From the NCBI GenBank assembly GCA_029879245.1, contig JAOUQQ010000005.1:1-59670 (forward strand): DNA of 59,670 nt, written 5' to 3'. This DNA comes from Chromatiales bacterium (lineage in GTDB: Bacteria > Pseudomonadota > Gammaproteobacteria > Thiohalomonadales > Thiohalomonadaceae). The notes under the pieces were generated by a model. It searched no databases and had not been told where the DNA came from. It saw only the letters and a program-made list of their open reading frames with translations. Shown in pieces: positions 44,217-56,391 of the stretch. The stretch's first letter is position 1. Every line of letters starts with the position of its first letter. The translations under genes were made by a program, and so were the position numbers.

Positions 44217-46289
44217 ATGATCAAGCAGGACCTCCTGATCGAGATCGGCACTGAGGAGCTTCCGCCGACCGCGCTGAAAAAACTCTCCGACGCCTTCACC
44301 CGCGGCATCGTCGATGGGCTGGAGAAGGCCGAGCTCGCCTTTGGCGAGGTGAAGCCCTACGCCACACCGCGCCGCCTGGCGGTGCTCATTCACAACCTCG
44401 ACACCCAGCAGTCCGACCGCGAGGTGGAGCGCCGTGGCCCAGCCGTTAATGCCGCCTTCGACGATGATGGCAACCCCACCAGGGCGACCGAGGGCTTCGC
44501 CCGCTCCTGTGGCGTTACCGCCAGTGACCTGGAGAAGCTGGAGACCGACAAAGGGGCGTGGCTGGTCTTCCGCACCACCCAACAGGGTCAGGCCACTGCT
44601 GGCCTCATCCCCGCCATCGTGCAGGAGTCACTCAACAAGCTCCCCATCCCCAAGCGGATGCGCTGGGGCGCCCTCGATGCCGAGTTCGTACGCCCGGTCC
44701 ACTGGGTGGTGCTGCTCTTTGGCGACGATGTGATCGATGCCGAGATCCTGAGTGTGAAGAGTGGTCGTGATACCTACGGCCACCGCTTCCACCACCCGGA
44801 CCCGATCTTCCTCGGCGAGCCGGCTGCCTATGCGCCGATCCTCGAGACCACCGGTCATGTGATCGCCGACTTTGCCGACCGCCGTGAGGCGATCCATGCC
44901 CAGGTGATGGAGGCGGCAGAGAAGAGCGGCGGCAAGGCGGTGATCGACGAGGATCTCCTCGACGAGGTGACCGGGCTGGTGGAGTGGCCGCTGGCGGTGG
45001 TCGGCAGCTTTGAGGAGCGCTTCCTTAAGGTACCCGCCGAGTGCCTGATCTCGGCGATGAAGGGTCACCAGAAGTATTTCCACATGGTCGATGAGGCGGG
45101 CAGGCTGATGCCCAACTTTATCACCGTGAGCAACATCGAGAGCCGCAAGCCTGAGTTTGTGCGCGAGGGGAACGAGCGGGTGATCCGCCCGCGCCTCACC
45201 GATGCCGACTTCTTCTGGAACCAGGACAAGAAGCAGAGGCTGGAGGCCCGGCTGGAGACCCTCAAATCGGTCACCTTCCAGAACAGGCTCGGCTCCGTCT
45301 ACGACAAGAGCCAGCGCGTCGCCGCCATAGCCGAATACCTTGCCGGCGAGATTGGCGGCGATCCCATCAAGGCCAAGCGCGCTGCGCTGCTCGCCAAGTG
45401 TGACCTGATGACCGACATGGTCTTCGAGTTCACCGAGCTGCAGGGGATCATGGGTCGCTACTACGCCACCCACGATGGCGAGGATGCCGAGGTAGCCGCG
45501 GCACTCGACGAGCAGTACATGCCGCGCTTCGCCGGTGACGAGCTGCCCGCCGGCAGGGCGGGGCAGGCACTGGCCATCGCCGATAAGCTTGACACCCTGA
45601 TCGGGATCTTTGGTATCGGCCAGGTGCCAAGCGGCGACAAAGACCCCTTCGCCCTGCGCCGCGCCGCCCTCGGCGCGTTACGCATCATCATCGAGCGGGC
45701 GCTCGATATCGACCTCAAGGCGGCACTGGAGCACAGCGCTGAGACCAATATCGGTCTGTTTGACAACCCGCAGGTGATCGGCCAGGTGTTCGACTTCATG
45801 ATGGGTCGCCTCAAGGCCTACTACGCAGATAGCGGCGTTGCCCCCGACACCTTCGAGGCGGTGCTGGCGCAGCAGCCAACCCGTCCCCTCGACTTCGATG
45901 CACGTCTTAGGGCGGTGACTACCTTCCGCCAGTTGCCGGAGGCCGAATCGCTGGCCGCCGCCAACAAGCGGATCGGCAACATCCTGAAGAAGGCGGAGCA
46001 GGCGATCCCCGAGGCAGTCGATAACTCCCTCTTTACCGACGCGGCGGAGAGCGCCCTCTACGCAAAGGTTGATGCCATGGCCGCGAAGGTCGCGCCGCTC
46101 TTCGCCGAACGCGACTATGAATCTGCACTCAAGGCGCTTGCGGCGCTACGTCCCGAGGTCGACACCTTCTTCGATGAGGTGATGGTGATGGCCGAAGATG
46201 CTGCGGTGCGTGGCAACCGCCTTGCCCTGCTGTCAAAACTCAGCGGTCTGTTCCTCGAGGTGGCAGACCTGGGACAACTTCAGGGATAG
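44217..46289 (+). CDS. glyS: Glycine--tRNA ligase beta subunit
   Basis: GlyS binds tRNA and is needed for charging by GlyQ. The 690-residue length is standard. Family features include LLIEIGTEELPPTALKKL at the N-terminus, FVRPVHWVVLLFGDDVI, GHRFHHP, an HD-like domain (MGRYYATHDGE), and a C-terminal anticodon-binding region. It forms glyQS, followed 9 bp later by a MazG-like gene. Confidence 0.97.
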   Translation: MIKQDLLIEIGTEELPPTALKKLSDAFTRGIVDGLEKAELAFGEVKPYATPRRLAVLIHNLDTQQSDREVERRGPAVNAAFDDDGNPTRATEGFARSCGVTASDLEKLETDKGAWLVFRTTQQGQATAGLIPAIVQESLNKLPIPKRMRWGALDAEFVRPVHWVVLLFGDDVIDAEILSVKSGRDTYGHRFHHPDPIFLGEPAAYAPILETTGHVIADFADRREAIHAQVMEAAEKSGGKAVIDEDLLDEVTGLVEWPLAVVGSFEERFLKVPAECLISAMKGHQKYFHMVDEAGRLMPNFITVSNIESRKPEFVREGNERVIRPRLTDADFFWNQDKKQRLEARLETLKSVTFQNRLGSVYDKSQRVAAIAEYLAGEIGGDPIKAKRAALLAKCDLMTDMVFEFTELQGIMGRYYATHDGEDAEVAAALDEQYMPRFAGDELPAGRAGQALAIADKLDTLIGIFGIGQVPSGDKDPFALRRAALGALRIIIERALDIDLKAALEHSAETNIGLFDNPQVIGQVFDFMMGRLKAYYADSGVAPDTFEAVLAQQPTRPLDFDARLRAVTTFRQLPEAESLAAANKRIGNILKKAEQAIPEAVDNSLFTDAAESALYAKVDAMAAKVAPLFAERDYESALKALAALRPEVDTFFDEVMVMAEDAAVRGNRLALLSKLSGLFLEVADLGQLQG

Positions 46290-46298
46290 GGGAGAACA

Positions 46299-46637
46299 AT
46301 GACAGAACGTAATCTTGACTCCTATCGCGAGATGCTCGCCGCAGTGCAGGCCTTTCACGACAAGCACGACTTCAAAAACAAGGGCGGTGAGGAGATGACC
46401 TACCGCATGGCGCTGATGGCCGAGGAGCTCGGCGAGATCGGCGCCTGCGTTACCAAGGGGAAGGCGAAGGAGAAGCTGGCCGAGGAGGTTGCCGACCTCT
46501 TCATCCTCCTTATCGGCACCGCCATCGCCCAGGAATTCGACCTGAATGACGCCTTCTGGGCCAAGATGGACAGGATCATGAAGCGCGAGTCGAAGATGGT
46601 GAATGGCCGTATTCGCGTCTCGGAGTTTCGCGACTAG
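46299..46637 (+). CDS. MazG-like nucleotide pyrophosphohydrolase family protein
   Basis: This 112-residue all-alpha protein has the MazG-type metal motif: AEELGEIG and then EEVADLFILLIGTA, the EExxE plus ExxD pattern of all-alpha NTP pyrophosphatases. Substrate is unknown; such proteins cleanse non-canonical or excess nucleotides. It lies between glyS (9-bp gap) and gmhB (1-bp gap) on the same strand, so it is probably co-transcribed. Confidence 0.85.
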   Translation: MTERNLDSYREMLAAVQAFHDKHDFKNKGGEEMTYRMALMAEELGEIGACVTKGKAKEKLAEEVADLFILLIGTAIAQEFDLNDAFWAKMDRIMKRESKMVNGRIRVSEFRD

Positions 46638-46638
46638 T

Positions 46639-47175
46639 ATGAAACTCATCATCCTCGACCGTGATGGTGTCATCAACCGCGACTCCGACGACTTCATCAA
46701 ATCGGTAGATGAGTTTGTCACCCTGCCTGGTAGTGTGGAGGCAATCGCCCGTCTCAATCAGGCCGCCTACCGCGTCGCCATCGCCACTAACCAGAGCGGC
46801 ATCGCCCGCGGCTACTACGATATCGACACCCTCAACGCTATGCATGAGAAACTGCGCGCTGAGCTTGCTCTTCATGGTGGCTCTATCGATATGATCGCCT
46901 ACTGTCCTCACGGCCCGGACGATGCGTGTGACTGTCGTAAACCCCTGCCCGGCATGTACCATGAGATTGCAAGGCGTTTTGATATTTCACTCAATGGGGT
47001 GCCTGTCGTTGGCGACTCCCTGCGTGACCTTCAGGCGGCGCAGGCGGTTGAGGCAATGCCAATTCTGGTCCGCACCGGTAAGGGGAAGCATACTCTCGCC
47101 AAGGGGGAGGGGCTGGAGGGGATCTCCGTTTTCGATGACCTCGCCGCTGCCGTTACCGCCCTGCTGGAGGGATAA
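46639..47175 (+). CDS. gmhB: D-glycero-beta-D-manno-heptose-1,7-bisphosphate 7-phosphatase GmhB
   Basis: GmhB removes the 7-phosphate in ADP-heptose synthesis for the LPS core. The 178-residue HAD phosphatase has motif I DRDGVINRDSDDF, motif II ATNQSGIARGYY, the zinc-binding cysteine/histidine cluster YCPHGPDDACDCRKP, and motif IV VGDSLRDLQAAQ. The ATG at 46639 directly before MKLIILDRD is chosen over an upstream start at 46603. glyQS-gmhB-plsC is a common gammaproteobacterial run. Confidence 0.95.
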   Translation: MKLIILDRDGVINRDSDDFIKSVDEFVTLPGSVEAIARLNQAAYRVAIATNQSGIARGYYDIDTLNAMHEKLRAELALHGGSIDMIAYCPHGPDDACDCRKPLPGMYHEIARRFDISLNGVPVVGDSLRDLQAAQAVEAMPILVRTGKGKHTLAKGEGLEGISVFDDLAAAVTALLEG

Positions 47176-47177
47176 CC

Positions 47178-47891
47178 ATGCTTGCGCTCCGTGCCATTCT
47201 CTTCTACCTCGGCCTCTCCATTGCCACTATCCTGGTTGTAGGTCTCAGCCCTCTCGCCTTCCCCTTTGCGCAAAGGCTCCGATCAAAATATATCTCTCTC
47301 TGGGCTCACGCTGTGATGTGGTGGCTTAAAGTCACCTGCAACCTCACCATTAAGGTTGAGGGCAGGGAGCATATTCCGGCCGATAGTAACGGTATCATCC
47401 TTGCCAAACACCAGAGTGCCTGGGAGACCATCGCCATGCAGACCATCTTTCCGCCACAGACCTGGGTGCTGAAACGTAGTCTGTTACTGATACCCGTCTT
47501 TGGCTGGGGCCTTGCCCTGACCCGCCCCATTGCCATCGACCGTACGGCGGGTAAAAAGGCCCTTAAGCAGGTTATCGATCAGGGGATCGCCCGCCTCCAG
47601 CAGGGGTTGTGGGTTGTTATCTTCCCTGAGGGGACCCGCACCAGTCCTGGTGAGCAGAGACGCTATGCCATTGGTGGCGCCATGCTGGCGGAGAAGAGCG
47701 GCTACCCGGTCGTACCGGTCTGCCACAACGCCGGTGAATTCTGGTCTAAACAGGCCTTTACCAAGAAGCAGGGGGAGATCACCCTTGTTATCGGCGCACC
47801 CTTTAGCCCCGCAGGCATGTCTGCAGGCGAGATAAACGAGCGTGTGGAGCAGTGGATCGAATCGACCTATCAGCGTATTACCACCTTATAA
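47178..47891 (+). CDS. plsC: 1-acyl-sn-glycerol-3-phosphate acyltransferase PlsC-like
   Basis: PlsC acylates lysophosphatidate to phosphatidate at the inner membrane. The 237-residue protein has an N-terminal membrane helix (FYLGLSIATILVVGLSPLAF), the catalytic motif as AKHQSAWET (H-x4-E, a known variant of H-x4-D), and motif III FPEGTRTS. A GGAGGG ribosome-binding site precedes the ATG. It starts 2 nt after gmhB. Confidence 0.93.
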   Translation: MLALRAILFYLGLSIATILVVGLSPLAFPFAQRLRSKYISLWAHAVMWWLKVTCNLTIKVEGREHIPADSNGIILAKHQSAWETIAMQTIFPPQTWVLKRSLLLIPVFGWGLALTRPIAIDRTAGKKALKQVIDQGIARLQQGLWVVIFPEGTRTSPGEQRRYAIGGAMLAEKSGYPVVPVCHNAGEFWSKQAFTKKQGEITLVIGAPFSPAGMSAGEINERVEQWIESTYQRITTL

Positions 47892-48006
47892 TATTAATCC
47901 ATTTTATGCTATCATCGGTGGATATGTAGCTTCTCCGCCCAGGTAGTAACCTCTTCAGCGGCCTCTCGCTGACTCCCTCTACATGGAACATCACTGCGGA
48001 TCAGCC

Positions 48007-48034
48007 CCGAACAGACACCGTTCGGCAAGTTTTT
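48007..48034 (+). promoter_or_regulatory. Leader hairpin with T-run upstream of fbp
   Basis: CCGAAC (48007-48012) pairs with GTTCGG (48020-48025) around a 7-nt loop, then CAAG and a run of five T. It ends 27 bp before the fbp start, within a 169-bp gap. It could be a weak terminator of plsC or an attenuator of fbp. Confidence 0.4.
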
Positions 48035-48060
48035 GTATTAAATTTAAAGGGTTAATAGAT

Positions 48061-49074
48061 ATGCATAACCATCGTACCAGTGTCACCCAGTTCATCATCG
48101 AGGAGCAGCGCAAGCTCGCCGGCGCCACCGGGGACTTCACCTCTCTGCTTAACGACGTCTTTACCGCCTGCAAGGTGATCTCCAACCTGGTCAACCACGG
48201 AGAGCTGGTTGGTGTACTGGGTGCTGCCGGCTCCGAGAACGTACAGGGTGAGGAGCAGAAGAAGATGGACATCATCACCAACGACATCTTCCTGCAGACC
48301 AACGAGTGGGCAGGCCACCTCGCGGCAATGGCCTCAGAGGAGATGGATGACATCTATCAGATCCCGGCCGGTAACCCAAAGGGTAAGTACTTGCTCACGT
48401 TCGACCCGCTCGACGGCTCCTCTAATATGGACGTCAACGTCTCTGTGGGGACCATCTTCTCCATCCTGCGTTGCAAGGGTAATTGCGTTAATCCAACCGC
48501 AGAGGACTTTCTGCAGCGTGGCACCGAGCAGGTCGCCGCTGGATATGCCATCTACGGACCCTCTACCATGCTGGTGATCACCACCGGTCAGGGCGTCAAT
48601 GGCTTCACTCTGGATCAGAATATCGGTGAGTTTGTACTCACTCATCCTAATATGACCATTCCGGAAGAGACTCGCGAATTCGCCATCAACGCCTCCAATA
48701 TGCGCCACTGGGAGGCCCCGGTTAAGCGCTATGTAGATGAGTGTCTGGCCGGTAAAGAGGGCCCGCGTGGCGAGGACTTCAACATGCGCTGGGTCGCCTC
48801 AATGGTGGCCGAGGTTCACCGCATTCTTACCCGTGGCGGCGTCTTCATGTACCCGCTTGACGAGAAGATGAAGGCCAAGGGTACCGAGGGCAAGCTGCGC
48901 CTGATGTACGAGGCCAATCCGATGAGCTTCATCGTTGAGCAGGCGGGCGGAGCCTCCACCACCGGGCGTATTCGCATCATGGACATTCAGCCCAGCGAGT
49001 TGCACCAGCGTGTACCGGTAGTTCTCGGCTCCAAGAATGAGGTAGAGCGCATCACCTCATACCACAACGAGTAA
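48061..49074 (+). CDS. fbp: Fructose-1,6-bisphosphatase class I
   Basis: Fbp hydrolyses fructose-1,6-bisphosphate in gluconeogenesis and in the Calvin cycle of autotrophs. The 337-residue protein shows the metal and substrate motifs [31 protein letters not shown], and [14 protein letters not shown], plus the C-terminal GGASTTGR. The ATG at 48061 ([11 protein letters not shown]) is preferred to one at 47983. No RuBisCO or other Calvin gene is adjacent, so a CO2-fixation role is only possible. Confidence 0.96.
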   Translation: MHNHRTSVTQFIIEEQRKLAGATGDFTSLLNDVFTACKVISNLVNHGELVGVLGAAGSENVQGEEQKKMDIITNDIFLQTNEWAGHLAAMASEEMDDIYQIPAGNPKGKYLLTFDPLDGSSNMDVNVSVGTIFSILRCKGNCVNPTAEDFLQRGTEQVAAGYAIYGPSTMLVITTGQGVNGFTLDQNIGEFVLTHPNMTIPEETREFAINASNMRHWEAPVKRYVDECLAGKEGPRGEDFNMRWVASMVAEVHRILTRGGVFMYPLDEKMKAKGTEGKLRLMYEANPMSFIVEQAGGASTTGRIRIMDIQPSELHQRVPVVLGSKNEVERITSYHNE

Positions 49075-49097
49075 GTACTAACTTACTTGTTATAAAG

Positions 49098-49123
49098 AAA
49101 GGGAGGCGTTGCCTCCCTTTTTT
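49098..49123 (+). terminator. Rho-independent terminator of fbp
   Basis: GGGAGGC (49101-49107) and GCCTCCC (49111-49117) form a short perfect hairpin with a GTT loop, followed by six T. It begins 24 bp after the fbp stop. Confidence 0.9.
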
Positions 49124-49205
49124 ATGTGAATAATATTGATGCCGTTTTGGCAAACACCAGCAGGATCACCAAAATAACAAAGAACATTACCTCTTTACTG
49201 TTCAT
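49122..49205 (-). CDS. Possible 27-residue membrane peptide
   Basis: MNSKEVMFFVILVILLVFAK, then seven more residues ending ILFT, would be a single hydrophobic helix with a polar N-terminus. GGGATGG lies a few bases before the ATG and could be the ribosome-binding site. It lies between gyrB and fbp on the gyrB strand, and its stop overlaps the fbp terminator. At this length chance cannot be excluded. Confidence 0.35.
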   Translation of the reverse strand: MNSKEVMFFVILVILLVFAKTASILFT

Positions 49206-49231
49206 TTATGACCATCCCTGGCCCCTGCTCA

Positions 49232-52745
<3,514 letters not shown>

Positions 52746-52751
52746 AGATGC

Positions 52752-53855
52752 TTATAGTCTCATCGGCATAACAACATAGCGTGAGCTGTCATCGCCTAGC
52801 GCGGTAATGACACAACTGCTATTAGGGTCTAAGAGAGTCAGCTCAACCTCATCAGTGCTAATGGCATTGAGTGCATCGACTAGATACGAAACATTGAAGC
52901 CTATTTCAAGCTCGTCATGCTGAAAATTGATGTCAATCTCTTCAACTGCCTCCTCTTGCTCAGGATTATTTACAGTTGCCCTAAGGAGGTTATTAGAAAA
53001 ATTCATCCTGATACCACGGTATTTTTCGTTAGAGAGGATGGAAGCTCTGAGCAGGCCCTGGCGTAATAGCTCACGATTAGCGGTAACAATCTTCTGGCCA
53101 CCCTTTGGAATAACGCGATCATAGTCAGGGAAACGGCCATCAATTAATTTTGAGGTGAAAACGATTTCACCAAGATCTATACGTATGAAATTGTTATTGA
53201 TCTGAACGGTACAGCCGTCATCAGAATCTGAGAGAAGTCTGGTAAGTTCTATGATTCCTTTACGAGGGACAATAATCTGTTTGATATCGCCGTTACTGAT
53301 GTCACATGCCTTTTCACTCAAAGCAAGACGATGACCATCTGTTGCAACAGCACGTAATGAAGTGGGATTTAACTCTAATAACAGTCCATTCAGGTAATAG
53401 CGGACATCCTGATTTGCCATGCAGAAATGAGTCTGGTCAATCAGGTGCTTCAATAGACCTTGAGAGATAGTAAATTCTCTGGCAGCGGTAATCGATTCAC
53501 TGGATGGAAAATCGGTTGTTGGAAGGGTGGCTAGTGTGAAACGACTCTTTGCTGAACGAATAATAGCCTTGTTATCATCTACTTCTATCTCTAACTGCGA
53601 GGCATCAGGAAGGCTCTTACAGATATCCATAAACTTGCGTGCAGGTAGGGTGATTTCACCTCTATCACTTGATGAAAAATCAGTGGTACTTGCCATCAAT
53701 TCAACTTCGAGATCTGTCCCTGTCAGTGTTACTTTATCACTATCAACTAAAAGAAGAACATTAGAGAGAATTGGCAAGGTTTGACGTTTCTCGACAACAC
53801 CACTTACCACCTGTAAAGGTTTGAGAAGTGACTCTTTGCTGATATTGATCTTCAT
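52752..53855 (-). CDS. dnaN: DNA polymerase III sliding clamp (beta subunit)
   Basis: DnaN forms the dimeric ring that tethers polymerase III. The 367-residue protein begins MKINISKESLLKPLQVVSGV and has the three clamp domains, with TLPILSNVLL, RYYLNGLLLE, ATDGHRLAL, and the closing YVVMPMRL. The gene has lower GC content than the genes further away, as often seen near the origin. It is separated from dnaA by the putative oriC gap. Confidence 0.98.
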   Translation of the reverse strand: MKINISKESLLKPLQVVSGVVEKRQTLPILSNVLLLVDSDKVTLTGTDLEVELMASTTDFSSSDRGEITLPARKFMDICKSLPDASQLEIEVDDNKAIIRSAKSRFTLATLPTTDFPSSESITAAREFTISQGLLKHLIDQTHFCMANQDVRYYLNGLLLELNPTSLRAVATDGHRLALSEKACDISNGDIKQIIVPRKGIIELTRLLSDSDDGCTVQINNNFIRIDLGEIVFTSKLIDGRFPDYDRVIPKGGQKIVTANRELLRQGLLRASILSNEKYRGIRMNFSNNLLRATVNNPEQEEAVEEIDINFQHDELEIGFNVSYLVDALNAISTDEVELTLLDPNSSCVITALGDDSSRYVVMPMRL

Positions 53856-54071
53856 ACGATCTGTCCTGATTATTAATAAATATATTTTTATATATAGTTT
53901 ATTGTTGTTATTACAGAGGTTGTTTTCTGTGGATAACCCAATAATCTATATAAATTACAGTGCATTACATGTTTATTAAAAGCCCTAATTAGCAGTAGTA
54001 TCAACTGTGGATAAGTTGTTAGCCACTGTTAATGAATCTAAGTGAGCATTTTTGTCCACAGGATACACCCA
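53856..54071. other. Candidate replication origin oriC (dnaN-dnaA gap)
   Basis: The 216-bp gap contains two perfect DnaA boxes (TGTGGATAA at 53928-53936 and 54006-54014) and one near match (TTGTCCACA, 54052-54060). A long AT-rich stretch at 53868-53918, made of TATA and TTTA runs, could be the unwinding element. Boxes and AT-rich DNA at this spot are how the origin is arranged in several gammaproteobacteria, but the dnaA-rpmH gap is the other common site. Confidence 0.65.
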
Positions 54072-55424
54072 TTATGTTGTCAGTATTCTCAACAGGTTTG
54101 CATAGTCGTCAGAAATGGCTTGATCTGACTCTTTCAGTTCCGCCACCTTTTTGCAGCCATGTATGATGGTGGTGTGATCCCGACCACCAAAGGCATCTCC
54201 AATCTCAGGAAGGCTGTGATTGGTTAGCTCTTTTGACAAGGCCATTGCTACCTGTCGTGGCCTGGCAATGGAGCGATTGCGCCGCTTGGACAACAGGTCA
54301 GCTACACGAATCTTGTAGTAGTCCGCCACAGTCTTCTGAATATTGTCTATAGTGACGAGTTTGGCCTGAAGTGCTAGCAGGTCGCGTAACGCCTCTCTGG
54401 CAAATTCTAATGTTATTGTACGTCCTGTAAAGTGTGCATTGGCCACTACTCGGCGCAGAGCTCCCTCAAGTTCACGAATATTTGATCTAATATGTTTGGC
54501 TATAAAGAATGCGACCTCATCAGTCAGTAATTCATTGGCCTGTTCCGCCTTCTTCTTCAGAATCGCAACACGTGTCTCAAGTTCAGGCGGATCAATTGCG
54601 ACTGTAAGGCCCCAGCCGAACCGCGACTTTAGTCTATCCTCGAGTCCCTGAATCTCCTTGGGAAAGCGGTCGCAGGTAAGAATCACCTGGCGCTGTCCTT
54701 CAAGCAACGCATTAAAGGTGTGAAAAAACTCTTCCTGGGAACGCTCCTTGTTAGCGAAAAACTGTATATCATCGATCAACAGCGCATCAACTGACCGGTA
54801 AAAGCGCTTAAATTCCTCAATTGTGTTGTGTTGAAGAGCTTTAACCATATCGGCAACAAAGCGCTCTGAATGAAGATAGATGACCTTAGCACCAGGTTTG
54901 CGATCCATAATCAGATTACCTACCGCGTGCATGAGGTGTGTTTTACCCAAACCAACGCCTCCATATATAAAGAGGGGGTTATAGGCAGCACCAGGATTTT
55001 CACCAACCTGGATTGAAGCGGCGCGTGCGAGCTGGTTTGATTTACCCTCAACAAAATTATCAAATGTAAAAGAGGGATTAATACGACTGCGGTCTACCGC
55101 CGCCTTACGCTCCCTGTCAGGGGAGGCCAGGGTAGAAGTTATGGCATCGGCCTGCCGTGTTGGTGTAATGGGGGAAGGTGATGAGCTGCCGACCTCAAAG
55201 ACAATACGAGGAGGTTGATCACTACACAGTTGTGACACCAGTTCTTCAATACGATTATGAAATCGGTCGGTAACCCAGTCCTGTACAAAACGGTTTGGAG
55301 AAAGTAAGCGCAGGACATTGTCGTTGAGTTCCGCCTGCAGTGGCCTGATCCAGGTATTGAACTGCTGCGGGGAGAGCTCCTCCTCAAGATAGGAGAGACA
55401 CTGACCCCATAAGGCGACGGACAT
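54072..55424 (-). CDS. dnaA: Chromosomal replication initiator DnaA
   Basis: DnaA binds DnaA boxes and melts oriC. The 450-residue protein has domain I ([21 protein letters not shown]), a low-complexity linker, the AAA+ domain (Walker [14 protein letters not shown], Walker [10 protein letters not shown]), and the DNA-binding domain IV ([32 protein letters not shown]). The ATG at 55424 ([10 protein letters not shown]) is preferred to the upstream 55460, which adds a nonhomologous hydrophobic stretch. Confidence 0.97.
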   Translation of the reverse strand: MSVALWGQCLSYLEEELSPQQFNTWIRPLQAELNDNVLRLLSPNRFVQDWVTDRFHNRIEELVSQLCSDQPPRIVFEVGSSSPSPITPTRQADAITSTLASPDRERKAAVDRSRINPSFTFDNFVEGKSNQLARAASIQVGENPGAAYNPLFIYGGVGLGKTHLMHAVGNLIMDRKPGAKVIYLHSERFVADMVKALQHNTIEEFKRFYRSVDALLIDDIQFFANKERSQEEFFHTFNALLEGQRQVILTCDRFPKEIQGLEDRLKSRFGWGLTVAIDPPELETRVAILKKKAEQANELLTDEVAFFIAKHIRSNIRELEGALRRVVANAHFTGRTITLEFAREALRDLLALQAKLVTIDNIQKTVADYYKIRVADLLSKRRNRSIARPRQVAMALSKELTNHSLPEIGDAFGGRDHTTIIHGCKKVAELKESDQAISDDYANLLRILTT

Positions 55425-55494
55425 TAAAACAACCCCATATGAGAGAAGAAGAGTTACCAAGGTGATTGGGGTAGTCTAACTGTAAAGGATAAAG

Positions 55495-55503
55495 TTATCC
55501 ACA
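55495..55503 (+). promoter_or_regulatory. DnaA box between dnaA and rpmH
   Basis: TTATCCACA is a perfect consensus box, 71 bp upstream of the dnaA start. It could serve DnaA autoregulation or origin function. Only one perfect box is present in this gap, against two perfect ones in the dnaN-dnaA gap. Confidence 0.7.
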
Positions 55504-55534
55504 ACCACTAGCACCTGTCAGCGGGGTGAAATAC

Positions 55535-55564
55535 TTGACAGGTTAGCGAGGCATGAAGTAAAGT
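55535..55564 (+). promoter_or_regulatory. Sigma-70 promoter of rpmH
   Basis: A perfect -35 TTGACA (55535-55540) is followed after 18 bp by TAAAGT (55559-55564), a 4 of 6 match to the -10. The predicted start near 55571 lies about 58 bp before the rpmH ATG. Confidence 0.6.
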
Positions 55565-55628
55565 GCCCGACCTTTCGCTGACGCAAGTTAGCGAGCCCCT
55601 GTAAAAGTGTAAAGTTGGACATGCTGCC

Positions 55629-55763
55629 ATGAAAAGAACCTTTCAGCCCAGCCGTATTAAACGTGCTCGTACTCACGGATTCCGCGCCCGCATGCGTACC
55701 GTTGGTGGACGTAAAGTAATTAAGGCCCGTCGTGCCAAGGGACGTGCTCGCCTCACAGCCTGA
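55629..55763 (+). CDS. rpmH: 50S ribosomal protein L34
   Basis: The 44-residue basic protein [20 protein letters not shown], ending [10 protein letters not shown], is the canonical L34 of the large ribosomal subunit. It is the first gene of rpmH-rnpA-yidD-yidC-mnmE and has its own promoter. The rnpA frame begins inside it. Confidence 0.98.
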   Translation: MKRTFQPSRIKRARTHGFRARMRTVGGRKVIKARRAKGRARLTA

Positions 55764-56166
55764 TCTTGCAAGATTGGGTTTCAAGAGTGGCGGTGAGGCG
55801 GGCCCTGTAGGGAGTCTGCGCTTCACCCGCCTGCAGAGGCTGCTAAAGCCGTCTGAATTCAAACTTGTCTTCACTGAGTCCTGCCGTGTGAGTAGTTCGC
55901 ACATAACGATGCTGGCAGTGAAGAACCACCTCTGCCAACCACGTCTGGGATTGGCGATCTCAAAAAGAAACGTAAAGCTGGCGACGAATAGAAACCTGAT
56001 CAAAAGAGAGATTAGGGAGAGTTTTCGCCTTCATCAGGCTATAATTGGCGGTTTTGATGTTGTCGTTATGGCAAAGGCAGGTAGTGAACTGTTATCACGG
56101 TCTGAATTACGGCAACAGATAGATGGGTGCTGGCAGAAGATGTCGAAGAGATGCGAACCATTCTGA
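55732..56166 (+). CDS. rnpA: Ribonuclease P protein component
   Basis: RnpA is the protein subunit of RNase P, which matures the 5' end of tRNA. The core fits well: [38 protein letters not shown], and the signature [13 protein letters not shown]. The earliest in-frame start is a GTG at 55732, within rpmH (32-nt overlap). A GTG at 55744 or a TTG at 55774 are alternatives. The yidD start overlaps its end. Confidence 0.95.
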   Translation: MPRDVLASQPDLARLGFKSGGEAGPVGSLRFTRLQRLLKPSEFKLVFTESCRVSSSHITMLAVKNHLCQPRLGLAISKRNVKLATNRNLIKREIRESFRLHQAIIGGFDVVVMAKAGSELLSRSELRQQIDGCWQKMSKRCEPF

Positions 56167-56387
56167 TTGCGCTGATTAAGCTTTATCGCCTGATTTTAAG
56201 CCCGATAATGGGTGGGCAGTGCCGTTTTTATCCCACATGCTCCTGCTATACCGAAGAGGCAATTGAGCGGTATGGAGCGTTACGCGGTAGCTGGATGGGG
56301 ATTAAGCGAATTGGCCGCTGTCACCCGTGGCACGAGGGGGGAATAGACCCCGTCCCTGGAACCGAACACCTTTATAAGAAAGATTGA
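56151..56387 (+). CDS. yidD: Membrane protein insertion efficiency factor YidD
   Basis: This 78-residue member of the YidD family helps YidC-mediated insertion at the inner membrane. It starts [20 protein letters not shown], then [24 protein letters not shown] with the conserved cysteines, and the [17 protein letters not shown] segment. The ATG at 56151 overlaps rnpA by 16 nt and is chosen over 56127. Confidence 0.96.
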   Translation: MRTILIALIKLYRLILSPIMGGQCRFYPTCSCYTEEAIERYGALRGSWMGIKRIGRCHPWHEGGIDPVPGTEHLYKKD

Positions 56388-56391
56388 ATCG

